64,000 bases of DNA. It comes from Idiomarina sp. PL1-037. Its GTDB lineage: Bacteria > Pseudomonadota > Gammaproteobacteria > Enterobacterales > Alteromonadaceae. Numbering within the stretch: position 1 is the stretch's first letter; every line of letters starts with the position of its first letter. Below are positions 25,678 to 34,742 of this stretch, piece by piece. The notes under the pieces were generated by a model that searched no databases, was not told where the DNA came from, and saw only the letters and a list, made by a program, of their open reading frames with translations. Position numbers and translations under genes: made by a program. Location of the stretch: contig NZ_CP139873.1 of NCBI RefSeq assembly GCF_034422975.1, positions 372,001-436,000 on the forward strand. The letters are read 5' to 3'.

Positions 25678-28503
25678 TTAAGATTGTGTAAGCATAGGTT
25701 TTAAGAAACGGGCCGTGTGTGAGCGCTCATTTTCACAAATATCTTCTGGTGTGCCTTCGCAGAGGATTTCACCACCGCCAGAACCACCTTCAGGGCCTAA
25801 GTCGATGATCCAGTCAGCGGTTTTTATCACGTCTAAGTTGTGCTCAATAACCACGACCGTGTTGCCGTGATCACGCAAACGGTGAATCACTGCCAGCAAC
25901 TGCTTAATGTCGTGGAAATGCAGACCGGTTGTCGGCTCGTCCAGAATGTATAAGGTTTTGCCGGTATCACGCTTGGACAACTCACGTGACAATTTGACCC
26001 GTTGCGCTTCACCACCGGAGAGTGTTGTCGCTGACTGGCCTAAACGGACGTAAGACAAGCCTACATCCATTAAGGTTTGCAACTTGCGTGCAATAGCCGG
26101 AACCGGCTCGAAGAATTCTCGAGCATCTTCAATGGTCATATCCAGCACTTCGTGAATATTTTTACCTTTATACTGTACTTCCAGCGTTTCGCGGTTATAA
26201 CGCTGACCCTTACAAATATCGCAAGGGACATAAACGTCCGGCAAAAAGTGCATTTCAACCTTAATCACTCCGTCGCCCTGGCAAGCCTCGCAACGACCGC
26301 CGCGCACATTAAAGCTGAAGCGGCCCGGCTTGTAACCTCGGGCTCGTGATTCCGGAACTCCTGCGAACAGTTCGCGAATGGGCGTGAAAATACCGGTGTA
26401 CGTTGCCGGGTTAGAGCGCGGCGTACGGCCTATTGGGCTTTGGTCAATATCCACCACTTTATCCAGCAGTTGCATGCCATCGACACTTTTGTAAGGAGCC
26501 GGTTCGCCCGTTGTCGCGCCGTTAAGTTCACGGTGCGCAATATGGAACAGCGTGTTGTTAACCAGAGTCGACTTACCTGAACCGGATACTCCGGTCACAC
26601 AGGTCATAATACCTAATGGTAAATTGAAATCGACGTTCTTCAGGTTGTTCCCGCTGGCTCCATGAATGGTTAACCGGCGCTTGTCAGGTTTGTGGCGTTG
26701 CTTCGGTATTTCTATTTCTTTTCTGCCGGACAGGTAATCGCCGGTTAATGAGTCTTTACTTCCGACAATGTCATCGACTTGGCCTTGAGCGATAATTTCA
26801 CCGCCATGTACGCCGGCGCCAGGACCGATATCAATAACGTGGTCGGCCTGACGGATCGCGTCTTCATCGTGTTCAACCACAATGACGGTGTTACCCAGGT
26901 CACGTAGGTGCGTCAGAGTGTTTAACAGCCGTTCGTTGTCGCGCTGGTGCAAGCCAATACTGGGCTCATCCAGTACGTACATAACACCAACCAGACCCGC
27001 ACCAATTTGGCTGGCCAGACGAATACGTTGCGCCTCACCACCGGACAAGGTTTCTGCGCTGCGGGACAAACTTAAATAGTTAAGTCCTACGTTCACTAAA
27101 AAGCGCAGGCGGTCATTAATTTCTTTCAGAATTTTTTCTGCAATTTGCGCGCGCTGACCCTCCAGATTCAGTTGCTGGAAGAATTCAAGTGCGTCGCCAA
27201 TGGATTGGGCAACAACTTCCGGCAGGGTCGTGCCCTGAATAAACACATGACGTGCTTCAGTGCGTAAACGCGTACCACCGCAGCTTTTACAGGGTTGTGT
27301 CGCTACATATTTGGACAACTCGTCGCGCACAGCCTGTGATTCAGTCTCGCGGTAACGGCGCTGCATGTTAGGAATAATTCCCTCAAACGGATGCGCTCTG
27401 ACCACTTTGTCGCCGCGGTCGTTCATGTATGTGAACTTTATTTCTTCTTTACCGCTGCCGAACAGAATCTTTTCGCGAATATTATCGGGTAATTCGTTAA
27501 AAGGCTGCGACAATTTAAACTCGTAGTGTTTCGCCAGAGACTGCAGCATTTGGTAGTAGTAGAAATTACGCTTGTCCCAGCCGCGAATTGCACCGCCTGT
27601 CAGCGACAGTTCTGCATTAACAACAACTTTGGCCGGATCAAAAAACTGCTCGACACCCAGACCGTCACAAGTGGTGCAGGCGCCAGCCGGATTGTTGAAC
27701 GAAAACAACCGTGGCTCCAGTTCCTGCATGCTGTAACCACAATGCGGGCAGGCAAAGTTTGCCGAGTACACTTCGGCATCACCGTCGCCGTCCATAGGTA
27801 CCACTAAAGCCGTTCCGCCACTGAGTTCCAGTGCGGTTTCAAAAGATTCGGCCAGACGCTGCTCCATACCTTCGCGAACTTTAAAGCGGTCAACCACCAC
27901 TTCAATGGTATGTTTTTTCTGCAGCTCTAATGTAGGAGGATCGCTTAAATCGCATATCTCACCGTCTATACGAGCGCGGATATAACCTTGCAAGGCGAGG
28001 TTTTCTAACACTTTTAAATGTTCGCCTTTACGGTTCTGAATAATGGGCGCAAGCAACATACGCTTTTCGCCCTCAGGAGCCGCCAGCACGTTATCGACCA
28101 TCTGCGATACGGTTTGCGCCGCCAGCGGTACGTCGTGAGTCGGGCAGCGGGGTTCACCCACCCGGGCGAACATCAGACGTAAATAGTCGTAAATTTCCGT
28201 AATGGTACCGACCGTCGAACGCGGATTATGCGACGTTGACTTCTGCTCTATCGATATAGCCGGAGACAAACCCTCGATACTGTCAACATCAGGCTTTTCC
28301 ATCAGCGACAAAAACTGACGTGCATAGGCAGACAGCGACTCAACATAGCGTCTCTGCCCCTCTGCATATAGGGTATCGAAAGCAAGTGATGACTTACCCG
28401 AACCGGATAAGCCGGTTATCACAATCAACTTATTGCGGGGGATAGTCAGATTGAAATTTTTTAAGTTGTGCGTGCGCGCACCGCGTACTTCGATAGTATC
28501 CAT
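25678..28503 (-). CDS. uvrA: excinuclease ABC subunit A
   Basis: UvrA is the damage-sensing ATPase of nucleotide excision repair. The 941-residue product has two ABC modules. The first Walker A, GLSGSGKS, is at 31-38; the second, GVSGSGKS, is in the C-terminal half. Both LSGGEAQR signatures are present. Zinc modules are seen at CPHCGYSM...CTTCDGLG, CKSCGGTR and CEACQGDG...CDICKGQR. It is divergent from the yajR-like gene. In E. coli uvrA is divergent from ssb; here ssb is one gene further away. Confidence 0.98.
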   Translation of the reverse strand: MDTIEVRGARTHNLKNFNLTIPRNKLIVITGLSGSGKSSLAFDTLYAEGQRRYVESLSAYARQFLSLMEKPDVDSIEGLSPAISIEQKSTSHNPRSTVGTITEIYDYLRLMFARVGEPRCPTHDVPLAAQTVSQMVDNVLAAPEGEKRMLLAPIIQNRKGEHLKVLENLALQGYIRARIDGEICDLSDPPTLELQKKHTIEVVVDRFKVREGMEQRLAESFETALELSGGTALVVPMDGDGDAEVYSANFACPHCGYSMQELEPRLFSFNNPAGACTTCDGLGVEQFFDPAKVVVNAELSLTGGAIRGWDKRNFYYYQMLQSLAKHYEFKLSQPFNELPDNIREKILFGSGKEEIKFTYMNDRGDKVVRAHPFEGIIPNMQRRYRETESQAVRDELSKYVATQPCKSCGGTRLRTEARHVFIQGTTLPEVVAQSIGDALEFFQQLNLEGQRAQIAEKILKEINDRLRFLVNVGLNYLSLSRSAETLSGGEAQRIRLASQIGAGLVGVMYVLDEPSIGLHQRDNERLLNTLTHLRDLGNTVIVVEHDEDAIRQADHVIDIGPGAGVHGGEIIAQGQVDDIVGSKDSLTGDYLSGRKEIEIPKQRHKPDKRRLTIHGASGNNLKNVDFNLPLGIMTCVTGVSGSGKSTLVNNTLFHIAHRELNGATTGEPAPYKSVDGMQLLDKVVDIDQSPIGRTPRSNPATYTGIFTPIRELFAGVPESRARGYKPGRFSFNVRGGRCEACQGDGVIKVEMHFLPDVYVPCDICKGQRYNRETLEVQYKGKNIHEVLDMTIEDAREFFEPVPAIARKLQTLMDVGLSYVRLGQSATTLSGGEAQRVKLSRELSKRDTGKTLYILDEPTTGLHFHDIKQLLAVIHRLRDHGNTVVVIEHNLDVIKTADWIIDLGPEGGSGGGEILCEGTPEDICENERSHTARFLKPMLTQS

Positions 28504-28568
28504 AATTCCCGTCTGTTGTTCAGTAAATGACTGACGACAAAACGCTATTATCGCACAGTGTTAGGCAT

Positions 28569-28578
28569 CTGGTACAAT
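28569..28578 (+). promoter_or_regulatory. extended -10 promoter for the yajR-like gene
   Basis: CTGGTACAAT contains TGG directly before TACAAT (28573-28578), an extended -10 arrangement 42 bases before the ATG. No good -35 is seen. It lies in the 116-base divergent region shared with uvrA, where I find no CTG-N10-CAG LexA box. Confidence 0.45.
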
Positions 28579-28619
28579 AACGGCATCATTTATCATGTTA
28601 CTGATATAAAAGCAGTGAA

Positions 28620-29996
28620 ATGACGCCTCAAAAATTAAATAAAACAGAGAAAAAAGCCGCTTTAGCATTAGCGTCTGTGTTTGGTATACGGATGTTAGGG
28701 CTGTTTTTGATCATGCCAGTTTTAGCGGTTTATGCACAAGACTACCCTGACTACTCGCCGCTGTGGGTCGGTATTGCTCTGGGTGCCTACGGCCTGACAC
28801 AGGCATTGTTGCAAATTCCGTTAGGCATGCTGTCTGACCGCCTTGGCCGAAAACCGGTTATTGTCGGTGGCTTGCTGGTCTTTATTCTTGGTAGTGTGGT
28901 GGCCGCTCAGGCCGATACTCTATTCGGTGTATCCATTGGTCGGGCGCTACAGGGGCTAGGCGCTATTGCGGCTGCTATTCTGGCGCTGGCAGCTGACTTA
29001 TCGCGTGACGAACAACGACCGAAAGTGATGGCCACTATTGGTATGTGCATTGGCCTGGCGTTTGCCATTTCGCTGGTAGCCGGGCCTTTATTGGGCGATA
29101 TTATTGGTCTTTCGGGTTTGTTCTGGTTTACCGCCGCCAGTGGCGTTCTGGGTATTCTGGTGCTGTTGCTGAGCGTACCCAAAGTGGTGACAACCTCTGC
29201 CAGGCGTGAATCCTTACCCGTGTTGTCTGAACTGGGCCACTTGCTTAAACACAAACAGCTGTGGTGCCTGAACAGCGGTATTTTTGTGTTACACGCTATT
29301 TTAACGGCCTGGTTTGTGACTTTACCTATGCAACTGCAAAATGCGGGTTTTGAAAGTCAAACTCACGCCTGGTTCTACTTACCCACGCTGGCGGCTTCTA
29401 TTTTGTTCATGGTGCCAATGATTATCAGCAGTTCGCGTAATAATAATTCTGTGCAATGGTTGCGGTTTTCTATTATTACCTTAATTGTTGCGCTGTTAAT
29501 TATTGCCATAGCGGGGCAAAACGCCTGGCTGCTGGTTGCTGCTCTGGTGATATTTTTCACCGGCTTTAATTTTATTGAAGCCAGTTTACCTTCGTTACTG
29601 ACCCGAGTTGCTCCAGCGGGAAGCAAAGGCAGTGCCAGTGGTATTTATTCAACAGGTCAGTTTCTAGGCTCTTTTGTCGGTGGGGCCTTGGGTGGCTCCG
29701 TCTTACAATTTTTTGGGATATCTGGCGTTGTTGTTTTCTGCCTGATCTTGCTAGTATGTTGGTTGCTAATCAGTTTCGTCATGGTTAACCCCGCAGGAGT
29801 CACCAGCGTCTCGTTATCATTGCCGGGGTTAACTGAAAGCAAGGCCACCAAGCTAAGTGAGCAGTTACTTACCGTAACCGGCGTTACGGAAGCTAGATGG
29901 GTTGAAGAAGATCAGGCCACTTACTTAAAAGTTGATAAAAAACATTACGATGAAAAGGCGGTTAATCAGTTGCTTAAAGAAGCATCGGCCGCTTAA
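28620..29996 (+). CDS. yajR: MFS transporter, YajR type
   Basis: The 458-residue inner-membrane protein has about twelve hydrophobic segments and the MFS motif between helices 2 and 3 (GMLSDRLGRKPVI). The last 60 or so residues (LTESKATKLSEQLL to the end) form a soluble tail like the C-terminal YAM domain of YajR, which separates it from other drug/proton antiporters. The substrate is unknown. It is divergent from uvrA and 44 bases ahead of ssb. Confidence 0.85.
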   Translation: MTPQKLNKTEKKAALALASVFGIRMLGLFLIMPVLAVYAQDYPDYSPLWVGIALGAYGLTQALLQIPLGMLSDRLGRKPVIVGGLLVFILGSVVAAQADTLFGVSIGRALQGLGAIAAAILALAADLSRDEQRPKVMATIGMCIGLAFAISLVAGPLLGDIIGLSGLFWFTAASGVLGILVLLLSVPKVVTTSARRESLPVLSELGHLLKHKQLWCLNSGIFVLHAILTAWFVTLPMQLQNAGFESQTHAWFYLPTLAASILFMVPMIISSSRNNNSVQWLRFSIITLIVALLIIAIAGQNAWLLVAALVIFFTGFNFIEASLPSLLTRVAPAGSKGSASGIYSTGQFLGSFVGGALGGSVLQFFGISGVVVFCLILLVCWLLISFVMVNPAGVTSVSLSLPGLTESKATKLSEQLLTVTGVTEARWVEEDQATYLKVDKKHYDEKAVNQLLKEASAA

Positions 29997-30040
29997 TCAT
30001 TTAAAGCAGTTGTAACGCGTACAAGGAACAGGAGAATCTA

Positions 30041-30601
30041 ATGGCCAGTCGCGGTGTAAATAAAGTAATTTTAATTGGTAATTTGGGTGCTGATCCAGAG
30101 GTTCGTTATACCCAAAACAGCACAGCGATAGCCAACCTGTCGATTGCGACCAGTGAAACCTGGAAAGATAAGCAAACAGGCGAACCGCGCGAACAGACCG
30201 AATGGCACCGTTGTGTGGCTTATCGTCGCTTAGCAGAAATTGCCGGCGAGTACCTGAAAAAGGGCTCTAAAGTTTATGTTGAAGGGCGTTTGCAAACCCG
30301 TAAATGGACAGGCCAGGACAACGTAGAGCGTTACACGACAGAAGTGGTCATTAACGAAATGCAAATGCTGGATTCTCGTGGCGGTCCTCAGGGTGGTGCT
30401 CCACAACAAGGCCAGGGTTTTGGTGGCGGTCAGCAGCAAGGCGGTGGTTACGGTGGTGGTCAACCACAACAGCAATCACAGCAACAACAGCGCCCTGCAC
30501 CTCAGCCAGCGCAGCAGCAAAATCAACAGTCACAACAAAAACCGGCAGAACCCGCGCCGTTTTCACCTGACAACGATTTTGATGACGACATTCCCTTCTA
30601 A
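30041..30601 (+). CDS. ssb: single-stranded DNA-binding protein
   Basis: SSB coats single-stranded DNA during replication, repair and recombination. The 186-residue product has an N-terminal OB fold (ASRGVNKVILIGNLGADPEVR; WHRCVAYRRLAEIAGEYLKKG), a low-complexity Gly/Gln-rich linker at about 113-170, and the acidic partner-binding tip DDDIPF. ACAGGAGA precedes the ATG. It ends at a bidirectional terminator shared with the convergent adenosine deaminase gene. Confidence 0.98.
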   Translation: MASRGVNKVILIGNLGADPEVRYTQNSTAIANLSIATSETWKDKQTGEPREQTEWHRCVAYRRLAEIAGEYLKKGSKVYVEGRLQTRKWTGQDNVERYTTEVVINEMQMLDSRGGPQGGAPQQGQGFGGGQQQGGGYGGGQPQQQSQQQQRPAPQPAQQQNQQSQQKPAEPAPFSPDNDFDDDIPF

Positions 30602-30632
30602 GGGGAAACAATGTTAGAAAGCGCCAGGCAAT

Positions 30633-30661
30633 AAAAAAGGCTCCTTGCTGGAGCCTTTTTT
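30633..30661. terminator. bidirectional terminator between ssb and add
   Basis: Six As, GGCTCC (30639-30644), loop TTGCT, GGAGCC (30650-30655) and six Ts. The flanking A and T runs make it a good intrinsic terminator on both strands, serving ssb on + and the deaminase on -. Confidence 0.9.
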
Positions 30662-30673
30662 ATTTTTTTCAGT

Positions 30674-31897
30674 TTATTCCAGCCCAAACTGCTTAACCAC
30701 CTTGTCGAAATACTCCAGGTTTTGCTTAGCGTAATCGCGTTTTTCTACGTAGCGACCCGGGAAGAAGTTTTTCTTAAAGCCGTAGGCGACAATATCTTTC
30801 AGGCGCTTCAGCGAAATATCAAAATTATCCACAGCTAACTGATATTCGTTACTGACCGTAGTACGAGAAACCAGACGGTTATCAGTACAAATAATGGTGG
30901 CTAAGCGGTTATCCAGCATGTGCTGGAAGTTGTGGTTTTTAATGTCCCCAATATCCGGGTTAGTTTGCAGGTTGCTGGTCAGGCAAACTTCAACGGCAAT
31001 ACGGCGATCAGCAATATAAGAGGCCAGGCTTTCACCATAAGCTTTAGGGTCTTCAATAGACGGGTCTTGAGTCATTTCAGGAGAGAATAAGGAATAACCA
31101 TGACCTAAGCGGTCGGCATGGCATTTGGTTAAGGCTTCAAAAATGCTCTCGGCACCGTAAGCTTCTCCGGCATGTACGGTTTTCAGCAGAAAGTTCTCGT
31201 GCGCGTATTCGTATACTTCTTTGAACTCACCCGCCGGGTAACCAATTTCCTGGCCGGCAATATCCAGCCCTACAATTGGCATACCTTCTTCGTCACGCAT
31301 ACGAACGCTGGCGCGAACCAAATCCATTGCGGCCGTTTTAATAACCTGCATCGGTTCAAAGTCACGCATTAGCTGGAACATTTGTGTGTAATACGGGGAA
31401 AAACCTTTCTTACCAAACATCCGCATGGCGCAGTTGATAATGCCGTAGTCAAATGGTGGTTTATCGCCATTTTTTACATCGGTGCGGTTGTTGTACTCTT
31501 TCTTCGCGCGCAACAAGCCGTCGTTGACTACGTGCATTATGGTATCAAACGTAACGCCTTTACCCGGATCCATGAGTAGCTGAGGAGCAAAGCGTACCTC
31601 AATGTAATTCACCCCCTCGTTTTGATTATCGACGGCTAACTCATAAGAGGCTTGCTCCAGGTTTTCTAAGTCACGCAAAGCGGCGCAGGTATACTGAAAC
31701 CCATTTAGGTATTCACCCAAATTGTTGTAATGTGATTTAAATACCAGATCAAACAGGCCTTCTTCGGTATAGCTTGGAAGTTCGATATCAGCGCGCTTAG
31801 CCATATCAATTAAGCTGCTGGCACGAAGGCTGCCATCAAGGTGCAAGTGCAAGTCAGCTTTAGGAATGGCTTTGATAAATTCGGGGGAATATTGCAT
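30674..31897 (-). CDS. add: adenosine deaminase family protein
   Basis: This is a zinc enzyme that converts adenosine to inosine in purine salvage. The 407-residue product carries DLHLHLDGS (zinc His17 and His19), HAGE, RLGHGYSL and ICTDNRLVSRTTVSNEY, all adenosine deaminase signatures. It is longer than the 333-residue E. coli enzyme, so a related aminohydrolase activity is possible. The frame opens 14 codons earlier at 31939, but AGGAG (31904-31908) sits just ahead of the internal ATG at 31895-31897, giving MQYSPEFIKAIPKADLHLH. It is divergent from tdk. Confidence 0.85.
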   Translation of the reverse strand: MQYSPEFIKAIPKADLHLHLDGSLRASSLIDMAKRADIELPSYTEEGLFDLVFKSHYNNLGEYLNGFQYTCAALRDLENLEQASYELAVDNQNEGVNYIEVRFAPQLLMDPGKGVTFDTIMHVVNDGLLRAKKEYNNRTDVKNGDKPPFDYGIINCAMRMFGKKGFSPYYTQMFQLMRDFEPMQVIKTAAMDLVRASVRMRDEEGMPIVGLDIAGQEIGYPAGEFKEVYEYAHENFLLKTVHAGEAYGAESIFEALTKCHADRLGHGYSLFSPEMTQDPSIEDPKAYGESLASYIADRRIAVEVCLTSNLQTNPDIGDIKNHNFQHMLDNRLATIICTDNRLVSRTTVSNEYQLAVDNFDISLKRLKDIVAYGFKKNFFPGRYVEKRDYAKQNLEYFDKVVKQFGLE

Positions 31898-31997
31898 TGA
31901 GAACTCCTGCCTTAAGGTTGCTTTGTCCCATAATGCCATAAAATCGTGCTAATCTCTGCCAAGATCTGACCACATTAACTTAAAAAAATAGAACAAA

Positions 31998-32579
31998 ATG
32001 GCTTCTCTCTATTTCACTTATTCGGCAATGAACGCAGGCAAAAGCACCTCGTTATTGCAAGTGGCGCACAACTACGAAGAGCGCCAACAACATGTCTTAC
32101 TAATGACGCCAGCTTTAGATGATCGGGCAGGTAAAGGGCGTATTGCATCCCGATTAGGTATTGGTCGCGATGCGGTGTCTTTCACCCATCGGACAGATTT
32201 ATCTGCCGTAGTCCGGGCTCGCTACATGCAACAGGCAATTGACTGCGTGTTAATTGATGAAGCACAGTTTTTAAGTGAAGAGCAGGTGTGGCAGCTGTCC
32301 AGCCTGGCCGACACCGACAACATTCCGGTAATGTGTTACGGCATTCGGACGGACGCTTTTGGCAACGCCTTTCCCGGCAGCGCGGTGTTGTTGGCTATCG
32401 CCGACAAACTGGTGGAAATGAAAACCATCTGCCACTGTGGTCGCAAAGCAACCATGTCATTGCGGGTTGACGAACAGGGCAATGCGATACGCATGGGGCA
32501 ACAAATAGCTATTGGTGGCAATGATCGTTACGTTTCCTGTTGTCGTAAACACTGGAAAGAAGCCATGGGGCTGTGCTAA
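31998..32579 (+). CDS. tdk: thymidine kinase
   Basis: This is the type II thymidine kinase of pyrimidine salvage. The 193-residue product has the P-loop SAMNAGKST at 9-17, the catalytic Glu88 in LIDEAQFL, and a C-terminal zinc-binding set of cysteines (TICHCGRKA; VSCCRKHW). Length matches the family. It is divergent from the adenosine deaminase gene and followed by pyrC, which seems to have its own promoter. Confidence 0.96.
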   Translation: MASLYFTYSAMNAGKSTSLLQVAHNYEERQQHVLLMTPALDDRAGKGRIASRLGIGRDAVSFTHRTDLSAVVRARYMQQAIDCVLIDEAQFLSEEQVWQLSSLADTDNIPVMCYGIRTDAFGNAFPGSAVLLAIADKLVEMKTICHCGRKATMSLRVDEQGNAIRMGQQIAIGGNDRYVSCCRKHWKEAMGLC

Positions 32580-32626
32580 AACGGTTAAATAGAGTACGGA
32601 ATATGGGTTTTAGCGAAGGCACTTGA

Positions 32627-32635
32627 TGGTATACT
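32627..32635 (+). promoter_or_regulatory. extended -10 promoter of pyrC
   Basis: TGG directly followed by TATACT (32630-32635), an extended -10 element about 30 bases before the pyrC start. TTTTAG at 32608 is a weak -35 at 16 bases spacing. Confidence 0.5.
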
Positions 32636-32665
32636 GAGTTTCTCATTTTTTAGCCAGAAGTGACT

Positions 32666-33700
32666 ATGCAAAGCTTAACAATTCCAAGACCTGATGACTG
32701 GCACCTGCATTTACGCGATGGTGCTATGTTGCAAACTACCGTACCTGCAACTGCGGCAGTGTTTCATCGTGCCGTGGTTATGCCAAATCTTGTACCTCCG
32801 GTAACCACCGTAGCAGCCGCTATAGAGTATCGTGAAAGAATTTTGGCCGAGATCCCTGCTGGCATGAGTTTTAATCCTCTCATGGCTTTGTATCTCACGG
32901 CAGACACGACCCCAGCAGAAATTGCTGAAGCAGCTGCAAACGAGCACGTTATTGGTTTCAAGCTCTATCCTTCAGGAGCCACTACAAATTCAGCCGCTGG
33001 TGTGAAGTCGGTAGAAGCTCTGGCTCCGGTACTGGCAGCTATGCAGGAGCATGAGGTACCTTTGCTGGTGCATGGTGAAGTCACCGACAGCGACATCGAT
33101 ATCTTTGACCGCGAACGAGTCTTTATTGAGCGGCATTTAATTCCGATAACCGAGCGCTTCCCGCAGTTAAAGCTCGTGCTGGAGCACATTACAACCGCCG
33201 ACGCGGTTAAGTTTGTCGAAAATGCCAACAGTAATGTCGCAGCAACAATGACCCCACAACATTTACTGATGAACCGTAACGACTTGCTGGTCGGTGGTAT
33301 CCGTCCACACAACTATTGTCTGCCAATTTTAAAACGCCAGTCACACCAGCAGGCTTTGCAACAGGCGGCATTATCCGGTAACCCTAAGTTTTTCCTCGGC
33401 ACTGACTCAGCCCCGCATGTTCAGGCAAGTAAAGAAACGGCTTGTGGTTGCGCTGGTTGTTATTCAGCTCCAGCTGCAATTGAGCTGTATGCTGAATTTT
33501 TTAGTCAGCATAACGCGCTGGATAAACTGGCGAATTTTGCCAGTGTTTTTGGTGCTGACTTTTATCAGTTGCCCCGCAATACTGAGACCATTGAACTGGT
33601 TCAGCAGCCATGGACCGTTGCTGAAACGGTAGACACGGCAACAGGCCCTATGGTGCCATATTGGGCTGGGGCTGATTTGCAATGGAAACTGCGTGGCTAG
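32666..33700 (+). CDS. pyrC: dihydroorotase
   Basis: PyrC catalyses the reversible cyclisation of carbamoyl aspartate to dihydroorotate in pyrimidine synthesis. The 344-residue product has zinc ligands in DWHLHLRDG (His13, His15), the likely carboxylated Lys in IGFKLYPSGATTNS, HGEV, LEHITT, and FLGTDSAPH with the catalytic Asp. A GTG two codons earlier (32660) is in frame; the ATG is preferred because AGAAGTGA lies at a good distance from it. Confidence 0.96.
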   Translation: MQSLTIPRPDDWHLHLRDGAMLQTTVPATAAVFHRAVVMPNLVPPVTTVAAAIEYRERILAEIPAGMSFNPLMALYLTADTTPAEIAEAAANEHVIGFKLYPSGATTNSAAGVKSVEALAPVLAAMQEHEVPLLVHGEVTDSDIDIFDRERVFIERHLIPITERFPQLKLVLEHITTADAVKFVENANSNVAATMTPQHLLMNRNDLLVGGIRPHNYCLPILKRQSHQQALQQAALSGNPKFFLGTDSAPHVQASKETACGCAGCYSAPAAIELYAEFFSQHNALDKLANFASVFGADFYQLPRNTETIELVQQPWTVAETVDTATGPMVPYWAGADLQWKLRG

Positions 33701-33779
33701 CCCTTAAAGTTGCGTCGCAAGAAATGAGTTATGACAAAGATCATAAAGAACTTCAGACAAGTGCTTTTTGTGGTGAGCT

Positions 33780-33808
33780 TTGCAAAGTTTCTGTTAACAT
33801 GGTTTTAA
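33780..33808 (+). promoter_or_regulatory. candidate promoter of the MSHA locus
   Basis: TTGCAA (33780-33785) and TTTTAA (33803-33808) are 17 bases apart, about 20 bases before the first msh gene. The match is moderate. The 130-base gap after pyrC holds no gene and no clear terminator. Confidence 0.35.
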
Positions 33809-33830
33809 ACAGAGTAAAGGATGTTGTTGA

Positions 33831-34742
33831 GTGCTAGGACTTTCAAAGCAAAAAGAAAATGATCACCGCATTTGCTTTCAGGTAACGCAAAACAGCGTCC
33901 GTCTTCTTATTGTAAAAGGGTCAGGTAAAGCTCCTGAGCTGATTGTTAACGATCATGAACAAGTGCAGCAGGACAGCTTAGTTAAACACGCAGAAACTCT
34001 GCTGGGAAAATATTCGCGTTTGTCATTAAAACACGCAAGCGTTACTTTGTTGCTAGGAACGGACTTATACGAGTCTGTTCAAGTTGATCGGCCCGCTCTG
34101 GATCCCGCTGAAATTTCAGGAAGCTTAAAATATACGTTAAGCGATTTAGTCTCTTTTTCGGCGGAAGAAATCATTGCCGACTATTATGAGTTTCCCGAGC
34201 AGCCATCCGGTCAGGATAAACTGGTTGCAGTTGCGGCGAACAAAAACTTTTTAATGCCCTGGGTTGAGTTATTTAATGAGCATGATTTGAGCTTAACGGA
34301 TATCGCAATTACGGAATTGGCGCTACCCCGCCTAGCCGAGACTCAGAGTCACGCTGAACTCACTTTATATCAAAACCCCGCGGGCAATTACATTGCTCAA
34401 ATTAATACCCCAAAAGGTTTGATGTTTACTCGCCTGCTACGCGGTGTGACCGATGTGTCTAAATACACAGAGAGCGAAATAGAAGCTGGCGCCTTAGAGC
34501 CTTTAGCAACAGAGTTACAGCGTTCGGTCGATTATTTCGAAAGTCATTTGCGACAGGCTCCCATTAGCCGAATTATTCTCGCCGTAGAACATATGACGCC
34601 GGAAGCTCTTGAAAAAAGCCTGGCTGAGCTGTTAGCAGTAGAGTGCACTAGGTACCAGTACCCGCTATGGTCTGCTGACCTGCGCGAGGGCGACTACTCC
34701 GATCTTGCGGGCTTAGGTGTTTTAGTCGAGGGCGATTTATGA
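33831..34742 (+). CDS. mshI: MSHA biogenesis protein MshI (PilM-like)
   Basis: This is the first gene of the MSHA pilus locus. The 303-residue cytoplasmic protein is of the PilM/MshI actin-like type thought to link the alignment complex to the inner-membrane platform. It starts with GTG; AAAGGA lies about ten bases upstream. Its stop overlaps the start of the PilN-like gene by four bases. The assignment rests on locus position and overall resemblance, as few short motifs are diagnostic. The regulator gene mshH, found ahead of mshI in Vibrio and Shewanella, is absent here. Confidence 0.85.
   Translation: MLGLSKQKENDHRICFQVTQNSVRLLIVKGSGKAPELIVNDHEQVQQDSLVKHAETLLGKYSRLSLKHASVTLLLGTDLYESVQVDRPALDPAEISGSLKYTLSDLVSFSAEEIIADYYEFPEQPSGQDKLVAVAANKNFLMPWVELFNEHDLSLTDIAITELALPRLAETQSHAELTLYQNPAGNYIAQINTPKGLMFTRLLRGVTDVSKYTESEIEAGALEPLATELQRSVDYFESHLRQAPISRIILAVEHMTPEALEKSLAELLAVECTRYQYPLWSADLREGDYSDLAGLGVLVEGDL

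Noticed and set aside
28601..28615. CTG-N9-CAG as a LexA operator
   Set aside because: LexA of Gammaproteobacteria needs CTG-N10-CAG; spacing is one base short and the site overlaps the translation start region of the transporter.
30378..30617. Alternative frames in the ssb linker (79 and 86 residues)
   Set aside because: The Gly/Gln-rich repeats of the linker keep all frames open; no ribosome binding site or family match.
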